This document shows positions 24,465-32,239 of a stretch of DNA of 64,000 bases, in pieces. The DNA lies in NCBI GenBank assembly GCA_023423895.1, contig JAFAER010000223.1:62001-126000 (forward strand), read 5' to 3'. Source of the stretch: Pseudomonadota bacterium. Its GTDB lineage: Bacteria > Myxococcota_A > Polyangia > Polyangiales > Polyangiaceae. Under the pieces are notes generated by a model. The model worked only from the letters and a program-made list of their open reading frames with translations, was not told where the DNA came from and did not search any database. The position numbers and the translations under genes were made by a program. Each line of letters begins with the position of its first letter. Positions within the stretch are counted from its first letter, which is position 1.

Positions 24465-26111
24465 CTACTTGTCGAGATCGACCACCAGGGTCTTTCCGTT
24501 CTTGAGCTTGAGCTCGATGCCGTCGAGCGCGCCACCGAACTCGGTGTAGTCCGAGAACGTGGAGAAGCTCACGTACTGCACCTTCTCCGTGCGGTAGTCA
24601 CGCTCCCCGGTGACGCCCGTGGGCGTGACGGGTCCGGCCTGCATCTGCGCCAGCGTGAAGTAGTTCGATCCCGACGGCTGGACGCCGAGTGCCGTGTTGG
24701 AGTGTCGGTAGTCCCAGAACTGGAGCTGGTTCGCGCCGGCAGCCGTCGTGAACGCGTTCCAGGTGTCGACCGGAGCGTTCGGTGACGCTGCCCACGTCAG
24801 CGCCGCATGCAGGCGCCGGCCGTACCAGGACGCGTCGTCTTCGGTCCCGTCCGCCACGGTGTAGATGACCGCCGCGAAGTCGCGCTCGGCCGCGGCCTTG
24901 TAGCTGTGGACGCGGAGCGAATCGATGTCCGCCACCGTGAACTCGCCGAGGTGATCGCGAACGCCCTTCCAGATCTCCGTCTTCGGCGTGTCGAGCGCTC
25001 CGGCGAACGTGAGGTACACCTCGAGCTTCTCGTTGCTCGGTTGGTCCTTGGTGAACGACCACGAGGTGCCGGCGCCGCCCCATGCGTTTGTGGAGGTCGC
25101 CGTCCCATAGGTCGACCCGGCGCTGGGCGGATCGACGGAGAGGAGCTTGCTCCGGCTGAGGGCGATGCGACGGAAGTTCGCCTCACCCGTGAGATCAATC
25201 GCCACTCCCTTGCCGTTCTTGAGCACGATCTCGATGCCGTCGAGCGAGCCGTCGAAGGCCACGTCGTTCGAGACGCTGGAGAACGCGATGTAGCGGACCT
25301 GCTCGTTCCGGTAGTCGCGCGCGCCCGTGACACCCGCCGGGGTGACCGGCCCGCTCTGGATGTTCGCGAGGCTGAAGTAGTTGTCGTTCGGCTGCTCGCC
25401 GGCGGTCACGTCCGCGTTGCGGAAGTCCCAGAAGCGCAGTGAGTTCGAGCCCGGCCCGGTGGAGAACGCGTTCCACTTCTCGGCCGGCGCATTGGGCGAC
25501 GCTGCCCAGGCGAAGCTCGCGTGCAGGCGGCGCGCATACCAGCTCGCGTCGTTCTCCGAAGCGGTCTGATGAGGCGTCGTGTAGACCAGCATCATGAAGT
25601 CCGACGAGGTCGCGTCGTTCCGCCGGCTGTGCACCTTGATCGACGCGATGTCGGCCAGCGTCACCTTGCCGAGGTGCGCTGAGATCTCGCCGAGGCCGGC
25701 GGCCTTGCCCTGCGCGTCTTCTGCAGTGAACGGCAGGTAGAACTCGAACTTCTCGTCCGCGGCGCCCGTGAGCGGCTTCTGGTAGCGCCACGAGGTTCCT
25801 GCGCCGCCGTACGCGTTCTCGTTCGACGCGAAGCCGAACGTGGACGGGCCCTGAGGCGCTTCGCCTGCGATCACGTCCTCGACGCGGAGATGGATGTCCT
25901 TCACGAGATCGTCGTCGGGTGCGTCCTTCCCGGCGTCCTTCTCCGGCGACCCGGTGTCCGGATCGTTCACGCCGCTGTCCTTACGGCCGCCGTCCTCCGA
26001 GTTCCCGCCGTCCGGAGTCGGCTCGATGTCGACAGCCTCGTCTCCGCATGCCGCCATCCCCAGGACCGTCGCGACCGCGAGGAGCGAGGTCAGTCTCAAA
26101 GTCATTCTCAT
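24465..26111 (-). CDS. Lipoprotein with two internal copies of an unknown ~230-residue domain
   Basis: 548 residues. The signal ends LLAVATVLGMAACGDE (lipobox), then an Asp/Gly/Pro linker to about residue 70. The rest is a direct duplication (about 80-320 and 325-548). Matching segments include ENAYGGAGTSWRYQKP and TNAWGGAGTSWSFTKD, NDASWYARRLHASFAWAASP and DDASWYGRRLHAALTWAASP, and GPVTPAGVTGARDYR and GPVTPTGVTGERDYR. Each copy ends with (S/A)LDGIE(I/L)xLKNGK. The conserved Trp and Gly pattern suggests beta-rich ligand-binding domains. I do not recognise the family. Upstream lies an AT-rich region with an element shared with the Kazal gene. Confidence 0.8.
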   Translation of the reverse strand: MRMTLRLTSLLAVATVLGMAACGDEAVDIEPTPDGGNSEDGGRKDSGVNDPDTGSPEKDAGKDAPDDDLVKDIHLRVEDVIAGEAPQGPSTFGFASNENAYGGAGTSWRYQKPLTGAADEKFEFYLPFTAEDAQGKAAGLGEISAHLGKVTLADIASIKVHSRRNDATSSDFMMLVYTTPHQTASENDASWYARRLHASFAWAASPNAPAEKWNAFSTGPGSNSLRFWDFRNADVTAGEQPNDNYFSLANIQSGPVTPAGVTGARDYRNEQVRYIAFSSVSNDVAFDGSLDGIEIVLKNGKGVAIDLTGEANFRRIALSRSKLLSVDPPSAGSTYGTATSTNAWGGAGTSWSFTKDQPSNEKLEVYLTFAGALDTPKTEIWKGVRDHLGEFTVADIDSLRVHSYKAAAERDFAAVIYTVADGTEDDASWYGRRLHAALTWAASPNAPVDTWNAFTTAAGANQLQFWDYRHSNTALGVQPSGSNYFTLAQMQAGPVTPTGVTGERDYRTEKVQYVSFSTFSDYTEFGGALDGIELKLKNGKTLVVDLDK

Positions 26112-26515
26112 GCAAGCACCCCTTATGACGAATGTGATTAATTAAACGAATTCGAAACGCGCAATAGATTGCATGTCTCGCTGCCCGTCAAGACACACCG
26201 CACAAGGGAAAGAAAGCTCTCAAGTCGGCCGCGCCCGCATATTTTTTGTAAATCCTCGATCGAAATGAAATTGGACCGGAGAACGAGCACATAGCGCGTC
26301 CCGCCCCGAGCGGCGGGCGCATCCCACGGCGAGTCCCGACCGCGGGGTTGGCAGATGACGGCGCGCCTCATCATGGGCGCCGACGAGCCAGCGGGCTCGC
26401 AGGCATCGGCAGAGAGCGAACGCCTGCCGCAAGGGATCGACGACCGGCGCGCTCCGAACGAGCGGCGGCGAAGGAGACCGAAGACGCTTTCGTTGCTGGG
26501 GGCCGCCCGAAGACG
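26112..26515. other. Intergenic region with AT-rich patches, 404 bp
   Basis: Upstream of the duplicated lipoprotein gene. Around 26128-26160 (attaattaaacgaattcg) and 26240-26280 (atattttttgtaaatcc) the composition drops sharply below the surrounding GC level. These patches are good places for a promoter, although no clear -35/-10 pair could be fixed. The right half (26300-26515) is GC-rich again and shows no supported gene. Confidence 0.5.
26171..26208 (-). promoter_or_regulatory. Upstream element shared with the Kazal gene (copy A)
   Basis: Read on the minus strand it contains CCCTTGTGCGGTGTGTCTTG, then CAGCG and ATGCA, 60-97 nt before the start of the duplicated lipoprotein. A similar block occurs at 30235-30275 before another lipoprotein gene. 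Possibly a common promoter or operator. Confidence 0.35.
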
Positions 26516-27586
26516 TCAGGGCGCGACGAAGCCTTTCCAGCGCCGCATGTACTCGGCGAATCGCGGCGAGAGGCTCCGGTCGCGGAGCTCGTCGATGGAT
26601 ACAGGCGGACGTCGCGGCTCCCAGCCGTCGGTCTGCGCGCGCAGCGGCCACTCGGGATTGAGGATCGCCGACCGCCCGAGCGCAACGGCATCAGCGCCGA
26701 GCGCGAGCTGGTGCTCGGCGTCGGCGCGCGTCCAGATCTTCCCCGCGGTCAGGACCTTCACGTGTTCGGGCAATGCCTGGCGGAACAGCGGCACCGCGTG
26801 CTGGTCTGGACGTTTCGTGGTGTTGCGATGAACGTCCCAGAGCGAGACATGGATGAAGTCCGCGCCGTCTTCAGCAAGCCAGCGCGCGGTCTGCACGCTT
26901 TCGTCGAGATCGAGTCCGCGCGCGTTGCCGAAGTCCTCCGGCGAGAGACGAACGCCCACGGTGAAGCCGGCGCCCGTCTCCTCGCGGACGCGGCGCATCA
27001 CTTCGCGGATGAGGCGGGCTCTGCCTTCGAGTGAGCCGCCCCATTCGTCCGTTCGCTGGTTCTGCGTCGCACTCAGGAACTGCGTGAACAGGTAGCCGTG
27101 CGCGCCGTGGATCTCCACGCCGTCGAAGCCGGCTCGCTTTGCGCGCGCCGCTGCCTTCCCGAACTCGCCGATGACGCGCTCGATGTCCTCTTTCGTGGCC
27201 GGACGCGCGCCCTCGATCTCGCTCGCGCTCCACGGGCGGATGCCGCTCGCGGTCGCGTCGGCGCGGACGCCTCCGTGGAAGATCTGCACGATCGAGACGG
27301 CCTCGTGCCTCCGGAGCGCACCGGCGAGCCGCTCGAGGCTCGGCAGCAGCGCGTCGTCGAAGATCCCGAGCTCGCCTGGCCAGCCTTGCCCGTCCTTTGC
27401 GACATGCGCGGCGCACGTCATCACGACGCCGAAGCCGCCTGCTGCGCGGGAGACGAGCCAGCGAAGCTCGTCGTCGGAGAGCGAGCCGTCATCGTGGCTC
27501 TGCTGGTTGGTCATCGGCGCGAGGATGACTCGATTGCGCGCCGTGAGGCCCGTGCGGAAGACGAGGGGATCGAAGATCGTCGGCAT
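26516..27586 (-). CDS. Old yellow enzyme-family NADH:flavin oxidoreductase
   Basis: 356 residues, a single FMN-binding TIM barrel. The opening FDPLVFRTGLTARNRVILAPMTN is the typical OYE start. EIHGAHGYLFTQFLSATQNQ with RTDEWGGSLEGRARLIREV is the conserved substrate/FMN signature, and TAGKIWTRADAEHQLALGAD with AVALGRSAILNPEWP is the phosphate-binding end. There is no C-terminal iron-sulfur or FAD domain, so it is a short OYE-type ene-reductase rather than a 2,4-dienoyl-CoA reductase. Cytoplasmic, using NAD(P)H to reduce activated double bonds. It stands apart from its neighbours and its natural substrate is unknown. Confidence 0.92.
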   Translation of the reverse strand: MPTIFDPLVFRTGLTARNRVILAPMTNQQSHDDGSLSDDELRWLVSRAAGGFGVVMTCAAHVAKDGQGWPGELGIFDDALLPSLERLAGALRRHEAVSIVQIFHGGVRADATASGIRPWSASEIEGARPATKEDIERVIGEFGKAAARAKRAGFDGVEIHGAHGYLFTQFLSATQNQRTDEWGGSLEGRARLIREVMRRVREETGAGFTVGVRLSPEDFGNARGLDLDESVQTARWLAEDGADFIHVSLWDVHRNTTKRPDQHAVPLFRQALPEHVKVLTAGKIWTRADAEHQLALGADAVALGRSAILNPEWPLRAQTDGWEPRRPPVSIDELRDRSLSPRFAEYMRRWKGFVAP

Positions 27587-27770
27587 GGATCGCGACCTCG
27601 GCTCGCATGTGCGCCGTGGTCGCGCGCACTATAGCGGCTCGCACCGGGCGGCTCGAAGCGATCGCCGCAATGCCAGACGACTCCGGCATCACGACGACCG
27701 CTGAGCTCGCTCCGAGAGCGCGCTACTCTTCAGCGACTCCGAAGGCCGCTGGTGGACGAGGTGCCGGCGC

Positions 27771-29189
27771 TCACATCCCGTCGCACGCCGGGCGCGGATC
27801 GGGGCACTGGGCCGAAGGATTGCTCGGGAGCGTCTGGACGCATTCCGTGACGCCCTCGAACGTGTTCGTCGGGCGGAAGTTCACGAGCGTGCCATTGAAG
27901 CCCTGCGTGATGCCGTGTCCGGCGATCTCCTTGAAGACCGTGTTCGTGATGAACGCGCTCGGTGGCTGCATCGAGAAGATGACGGCGCCGTTGCTCTCCT
28001 CGATCGCGCTGCACGTGTTCAGGGCGCAGCCGCAGTCGTATCCCGCGTACTCGATGCGGACGTGGTCGAGCACGTTGGCCGCCTGCGGGATGCCGCCGAA
28101 CCAGAGCCCTCGCCAGTCGCCTGCCTTGGGCGTGGGAGAAGCGGAGGTGAAGACGATCGGCTTCTCCGCCGTGCCCTGCGCCTTCACGACCGCGTTCGAA
28201 GCTTTCTCCGTCGTGTAGAGCTGCACCATGAACGCCGTCTTCGGCTCGAACTTCATGACGACGCCCGGCTCGATGGTGAGCGTCGTGATCTTGTTCTCGT
28301 CCGTGCTGCCGATGACGAACGAATCGCTCTCGCCATCGCCCATGTGGTACGGCACGCCACGGTCGTGCAGCGTGGCGTCGTCCACGAGACCGGTGCCGGC
28401 GCCGAGGTCGCCCTCCGTGCGGATGAGAATCTCGTCCGTCTTGTTGCCGGTGTACTTCCCGGTGGGGAGACTGTCGATCGCGTGCTCGGAGATCTCGACC
28501 GCGTACGGAGACTCGTCGTCCCCCGACTCCGTGACGGTGACGTCCTTCGATCCCGTGATGAACTTCGACCGCCGCTGCATCCAGATGCCGGCGCCGCGCG
28601 ACTTCTTGATCGTGACGTTGTCGAGGAAGAGGACCGCGTCCGAGAGCGGCTCCTGATCGTCGCCCACTGCCACGAGCGTCGCGCCACGCTCGGTGGCCTC
28701 GCCGCCTCCGTTCTCGAAGGTGACGTGCGAGAAACGCGCGGTGCCCGGCGCGGCGACGTAGACGCTGCCCCAGCGGTCGGCGCCGTCGCTCGTGAACTTG
28801 ATCGGCTTCGTCGCGGTGCCTTCGGCGATGAGCGTACCGGTGCTCGGCGAGAGCGGAGCGGCGACGCTGATCCGCCGCTCCTTGGCGATGCGGACCTCGG
28901 CGCACGGTTCGATGGTGAGCTTGGCGCCGTCGCGGACGTAGACGTCGTACTCGACGATGTGCGGGCTGCCTGCGGCGGTCCACACCTCACCGTCTTTCAC
29001 GTCGCCTTCGTGCTTCGTCGGGCCTGCGGTCGGCGCCGGGCAGTCGATGGCCGGCGCGCCTCCGTCGCCGTCGCCGATGCCTGCGTCGGGTGACGGGGCA
29101 GAGGCAGTCGACTCCTCGCACGCAGGCGTGAGCATGAACAAGGCGCCGAGGGCGACGGCGCCCGAAAGGCAAGAGAGCGATCGATTCAC
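27771..29189 (-). CDS. Right-handed beta-helix (parallel repeat) lipoprotein
   Basis: 472 residues from a GTG at 29189, preferred because GGAAGGA precedes it and a lipoprotein signal follows (SGAVALGALFMLTPACEES). Upstream in-frame extension is unsupported. The body has rungs such as YVRDGAKLTIEPCAEVRIAK, GTLIAEGTATKPIKFTSDGA, FVIGSTDENKITTLTIEPGV, AVVKAQGTAEKPIVFTSASP and ITNTVFKEIAGHGITQGFNG. The phrase IxaxGtaxkPIxFTS is common in beta-helix proteins of Myxococcota. Surface-exposed and possibly carbohydrate binding; no catalytic residues are apparent. Confidence 0.8.
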   Translation of the reverse strand: MNRSLSCLSGAVALGALFMLTPACEESTASAPSPDAGIGDGDGGAPAIDCPAPTAGPTKHEGDVKDGEVWTAAGSPHIVEYDVYVRDGAKLTIEPCAEVRIAKERRISVAAPLSPSTGTLIAEGTATKPIKFTSDGADRWGSVYVAAPGTARFSHVTFENGGGEATERGATLVAVGDDQEPLSDAVLFLDNVTIKKSRGAGIWMQRRSKFITGSKDVTVTESGDDESPYAVEISEHAIDSLPTGKYTGNKTDEILIRTEGDLGAGTGLVDDATLHDRGVPYHMGDGESDSFVIGSTDENKITTLTIEPGVVMKFEPKTAFMVQLYTTEKASNAVVKAQGTAEKPIVFTSASPTPKAGDWRGLWFGGIPQAANVLDHVRIEYAGYDCGCALNTCSAIEESNGAVIFSMQPPSAFITNTVFKEIAGHGITQGFNGTLVNFRPTNTFEGVTECVQTLPSNPSAQCPDPRPACDGM

Positions 29190-29552
29190 TGGGGTCCTTC
29201 CATTTCGCCGACGGCGAGCGCTGGCGCTCGGCGCGTCGTCACGGTTTCCCCCCCGCCACGGTTCCTGAACATAGACGAAGGTACCCGAAGCCCCATTCTC
29301 GCTCGAACGGGTGACACGAACGTTCCGCCGCATGACTCGAGCTCGTGCGGAGCATGGCGGAGCTTGCCGCCATCGCGAAGGGTACATTCTTGCTCAATCG
29401 CTGCGCTCGAGCTGCGTCAGGCTGAGGATGGTCGCGCGCGCGACCAGGAGCGACCAGAGCGAATCGCCAACGCCGGACGCACGTCGGGCCGAGCCACGAC
29501 GAGGTGACTCGGCCCGCTTCGCGTGCGCGTGCGATCTCGAGAGCGAGGCGCG
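29190..29552. other. Gene-free region, 363 bp
   Basis: Lies between the beta-helix and Kazal lipoprotein genes, both on the minus strand. It contains a perfect small dyad CGAGCGC-TG-GCGCTCG (29215-29230) in the likely leader of the beta-helix gene, and the Kazal-gene terminator (29485-29516). No coding frame is supported. Confidence 0.5.
29485..29516 (-). terminator. Hairpin after the Kazal lipoprotein gene
   Basis: CGGGCCGAG (29485-29493) and CTCGGCCCG (29508-29516) form a perfect 9-bp stem with a 14-nt loop, about 37 nt past the stop. Confidence 0.5.
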
Positions 29553-30131
29553 CTACTTCCCGCAGGCCCCCGGCGTGGAGCTCGTGACGGCACGCGCGGC
29601 CTCACAAGAGTTGCCGTACGTCTTGCCGTCGCAACCGCAGACCGGATCGTAGACGGCGGGACAGAAGGTGTTCTTCGGCTCCTTCAGCTCGCACGCGGCG
29701 CCGGCATCCGCGGGGGGACACTCACCGGGCGTGTGGCTGGTGACGACGCGCTCGGCCTCGCAGTCGTTGCCGTACGTGACGCCGTCGCAGCCGCAGACGG
29801 GCGAGTAGATCTCGTAGCAGGCCGTGTCCTGCGGCGTCGCGAGCGTGCACGTGCCCGCGTCCGGGTCGGTCGCCGGAGGGCACTCGCCCGGCGTCGAGCT
29901 CGTCACGAACCGGCCTGCCTCGCACGAGTTGCCGTAGGTCTTGCCGTCACAACCGCAGACCGGATCGTAGAGCGTGATGCACATCATGTCCGTCTTCGGA
30001 CTGGCGAGCTTGCACGCATCGCCGGCGACGACCTCGTCGGATCTCGAGTCGGCTTCGTCGCCACCCGCCGTGCAGGCCACGAGGGCGAGAGCGACGGCGA
30101 CGATGGCGACAGGGGCGAAACTGAGCTTCAT
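29553..30131 (-). CDS. Lipoprotein with three Kazal-type protease-inhibitor domains
   Basis: 192 residues. The signal ends AIVAVALALVACTAG (lipobox). Three Kazal modules follow at about 38-84, 93-140 and 145-192, each with C-x-P-VCGCDG-x-TYGN-x-CEA: LYDPVCGCDGKTYGNSCEAG, IYSPVCGCDGVTYGNDCEAE and VYDPVCGCDGKTYGNSCEAA. Kazal domains inhibit serine proteases through a reactive loop just before the PVCGCDG turn. Here the P1-region residues differ between modules (Met/Thr, Ala, Phe/Pro contexts), which could give different specificities. A lipid-anchored inhibitor would fit self-protection from the predator's own proteases or those of prey (inference). Confidence 0.9.
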   Translation of the reverse strand: MKLSFAPVAIVAVALALVACTAGGDEADSRSDEVVAGDACKLASPKTDMMCITLYDPVCGCDGKTYGNSCEAGRFVTSSTPGECPPATDPDAGTCTLATPQDTACYEIYSPVCGCDGVTYGNDCEAERVVTSHTPGECPPADAGAACELKEPKNTFCPAVYDPVCGCDGKTYGNSCEAARAVTSSTPGACGK

Positions 30132-30234
30132 GGCGTCATCCTCGAATCAGGGGGCGAAAGCCGGAGCGGCGGTTCGACGGCGTCCTAGCAAGTCGAAGAC
30201 CACATGAGCCTACCTGGTGGGTTTTGGAAATCCT

Positions 30235-30275
30235 GCATGATTTCAAGACGCGCTGCACGACAGACCGCGCAAGGG
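30235..30275 (-). promoter_or_regulatory. Upstream element shared with the duplicated lipoprotein gene (copy B)
   Basis: On the minus strand it reads CCCTTGCGCGGTCTGTCGTG, then CAGCG and, after a gap, ATGCA. It is 104-144 nt upstream of the Kazal gene start. It differs from copy A (26171-26208) at 3 of the first 20 positions. Confidence 0.35.
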
Positions 30276-30391
30276 GCGTTCGGGTGGGTGGACGATTGCC
30301 CAGCCAATGCTGCTCGTCGGCCGCAACTCCATCCGGCGCTCGAGCGTCGGGAGCGTAGTAGGGCGCAGCGCAAATCAGGCGTCAGCCACAC

Positions 30392-31207
30392 GTGTCGCGC
30401 AGGTCGGCGCCGAGCGAAGCTCGACGGGTGTTATCCTTCCGTCTCGTGGGGCGGCCGATTGTCTTCTTCGCGCTGTTCGTAGCGTTCGCTCTTCTCGGCG
30501 GCTGCGTCGGCGATGATCCCAACTCCGCCGCGAGCTTGCCCGACGGAGGCACGGGGGGCAGTGACGAAGCGGGCGGCGGCGGCGACGTCGACGGTGGCGC
30601 GGGCGACGCTGGCGCGGATGGATCCACCGAGCCTTGTGTGCCGGACCTCTTCTGCAAACCTGCGAACGAGTGCCGGAAGGGAGTCACCGCGTGCGGCGCG
30701 ACCGCGGAGTGCGTCGAGACGGGCGACGTTGCCTACGGTCTCGCGTGCGGGGCCAGCGAAAAGACGATCTGCAAGGCTGGTGCGTGCGAGGACACGGAGT
30801 GGGCGCTGTGGACGATGCCGAGCTGGGCGAACGCGTCGGTCCCCCCGATCCCGTCGTACAGCTTCGAGTCGTCGTCCGCAGGCGAGACATCGGTCGACAG
30901 CGTGACCGGACTCTTGTGGACGGTGTCGGGGCCGAGCGCCCAGACATGGGCAGCGGCGAAGGCCCACTGTGATGGCCTCTCGAAGCACGGCTTCACCGAC
31001 TGGCGGCTCCCGACCACCATCGAGCTCGTCTCCATCGGCGACGTGTCTCAGGCGAGCGGGTTCGCGGCGAAGTTCGGCACCGTGACCGGCGGCATGTGGT
31101 CGAGCACGCCCGTCGCGGGAGTGTCGGGCAGCCACTGGTCCGTGAGCTCGCTTCGTGTCACCGCGTCGGCCGATACGGCGACCTTCGATGTGAGGTGTGT
31201 TCGATGA
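30392..31207 (+). CDS. DUF1566 (Lcl C-terminal-type) lipoprotein
   Basis: 271 residues from a GTG; starts at 30428 or 30446 are equally weak because no Shine-Dalgarno is visible. The signal ends FALFVAFALLGGCVGD (lipobox). A Gly/Asp-rich linker (SDEAGGGGDVDGGAGDAGAD) leads to a small Cys-rich segment (CVPDLFCKPANECRKGVTAC) and a C-terminal DUF1566 domain marked by TGLLWTV, AAAKAHCDGLSKHGFTDWRL, PTTIELVSI, GMWSSTPV and TFDVRCVR. DUF1566 modules are found in surface and adhesin-type proteins. The stop overlaps the next DUF1566 gene (ATGA). Confidence 0.78.
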   Translation: MSRRSAPSEARRVLSFRLVGRPIVFFALFVAFALLGGCVGDDPNSAASLPDGGTGGSDEAGGGGDVDGGAGDAGADGSTEPCVPDLFCKPANECRKGVTACGATAECVETGDVAYGLACGASEKTICKAGACEDTEWALWTMPSWANASVPPIPSYSFESSSAGETSVDSVTGLLWTVSGPSAQTWAAAKAHCDGLSKHGFTDWRLPTTIELVSIGDVSQASGFAAKFGTVTGGMWSSTPVAGVSGSHWSVSSLRVTASADTATFDVRCVR

Positions 31208-31644
31208 AGAAGACGCTCGCTCTCTTCTCTTGCGTTGCCGTGCTCGCCTCGATGGGGGCGGCGTCGGCCGCGCCTCCCGCAGGGCGCTTCGTGGTGCAGG
31301 ACGCGGGTGCCGTCGTGCGCGACACGAAGACGAACCTGCGCTGGGAGCGCGTCGCAACGACGACGCTCCATTCGCGCGCGGCGAGCTCCAACTACTGCGC
31401 GAACCTGACGGTGGCGGGCGGCGGGTGGCGGATGCCGACCATCAAGGAGCTCCTGACCATCGTGGATCGGGCGGAGACCGGCTCACCGAAGTGGCCCACG
31501 GCGTTCTTCGACGGCCCGGTCGGCGACTACTGGTCGAGCACGACCGCCTTCCAGAACGCGGGCACTCAGTATTACGTCGCGTTCGCGACGGGCGCCTCTC
31601 AGACGAGCGACCAAGGCACGCGGTACGTCCGCTGCGTGAAGTGA
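31204..31644 (+). CDS. Small secreted DUF1566 protein
   Basis: 146 residues from the ATG at 31204, which overlaps the preceding stop and starts a signal peptide (TLALFSCVAVLASMGAASAA). It is nearly all one DUF1566 domain: TNLRWERV, ASSNYCANLTVAGGGWRMPT, IKELLTIVDRAETG, DYWSSTTAF, GTRYVRCVK. There is no lipobox, so it should be released to the periplasm or outside. It is paralogous to the C-terminal domain of its upstream partner and probably acts with it. Confidence 0.82.
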   Translation: MKKTLALFSCVAVLASMGAASAAPPAGRFVVQDAGAVVRDTKTNLRWERVATTTLHSRAASSNYCANLTVAGGGWRMPTIKELLTIVDRAETGSPKWPTAFFDGPVGDYWSSTTAFQNAGTQYYVAFATGASQTSDQGTRYVRCVK

Positions 31645-31672
31645 GTCGAGCGGGCGCACTTCGAGATCGAGC

Positions 31673-31694
31673 GGGTCGACGGCGCGCTCGACCC
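31673..31694 (+). terminator. Hairpin after the DUF1566 pair
   Basis: GGGTCGA (31673-31679) and TCGACCC (31688-31694) form a perfect 7-bp stem with an 8-nt loop, 29 nt past the stop. Confidence 0.4.
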
Positions 31695-31741
31695 CGTGAA
31701 GGTGATTCGCCCGCCCGGATCGCGGCGGTTATGCTGGCTCC

Positions 31742-32128
31742 ATGGAGATCGTAGTGCCGGAGCTCGGCGAGGGTGCGCCCGAAGGCCACCTGCTCCGTTG
31801 GCTCTACCGTGTGGGCGACCGCGTCGAGAAGGGCGCCACCGTCGCGGAGCTCGAGACGGTGAAGGTGAACGTGGACGTCGTTGCGCCCGAGAGCGGTGTC
31901 CTCGAGGCGATCGTCTGTGGCGAGGGATCGGTCGTGCGCGCGGGCGCGGTGCTCGGCCACGTCGGCACGGGGGAGGGAAGCTCGGCCCGGGCGCCAGCAG
32001 CGCGGATCGAGCACGCCGCGCGTGACGAGCGCACCGGTGCCGAGCAGGACGCCGCGCGTTGCCGCTTCTGCGCGGCCCTCGTCGTGCGCGGCCGCGTCGA
32101 CTGCGTCAAGTGCGGCGCTCCCATGTGA
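31742..32128 (+). CDS. Stand-alone lipoyl/biotinyl domain fused to a zinc-ribbon-like tail
   Basis: 128 residues. Residues 1-75 are a lipoyl domain: IVVPELGEGAPEGHLLRWLY, VGDRVEKGATVAELETVKVN, GVLEAIVCGEGSVVRAGAVL. Lys41 sits in the hairpin ELETVKVNVDV where lipoate is normally attached; the usual Asp before it (ETDK) is Val. After an Ala/Arg/Glu linker, residues 107-124 carry two CxxC knuckles (CRFC and CVKC, 10 residues apart), a likely zinc ribbon. No E2 acyltransferase or other dehydrogenase genes are nearby. Whether it carries lipoate, biotin or nothing is open. Confidence 0.82.
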   Translation: MEIVVPELGEGAPEGHLLRWLYRVGDRVEKGATVAELETVKVNVDVVAPESGVLEAIVCGEGSVVRAGAVLGHVGTGEGSSARAPAARIEHAARDERTGAEQDAARCRFCAALVVRGRVDCVKCGAPM

Positions 32129-32239
32129 GAGCACTCGGCCGGTGGTCGTCGTCGCACGTGAGGCCGCTCTCGGCTTGGTCGTTGCGGCCGGCACTCCAAA
32201 GGGGGGTTCAGGCGACGTCTCGGTGCCCAGAACCTCGGC

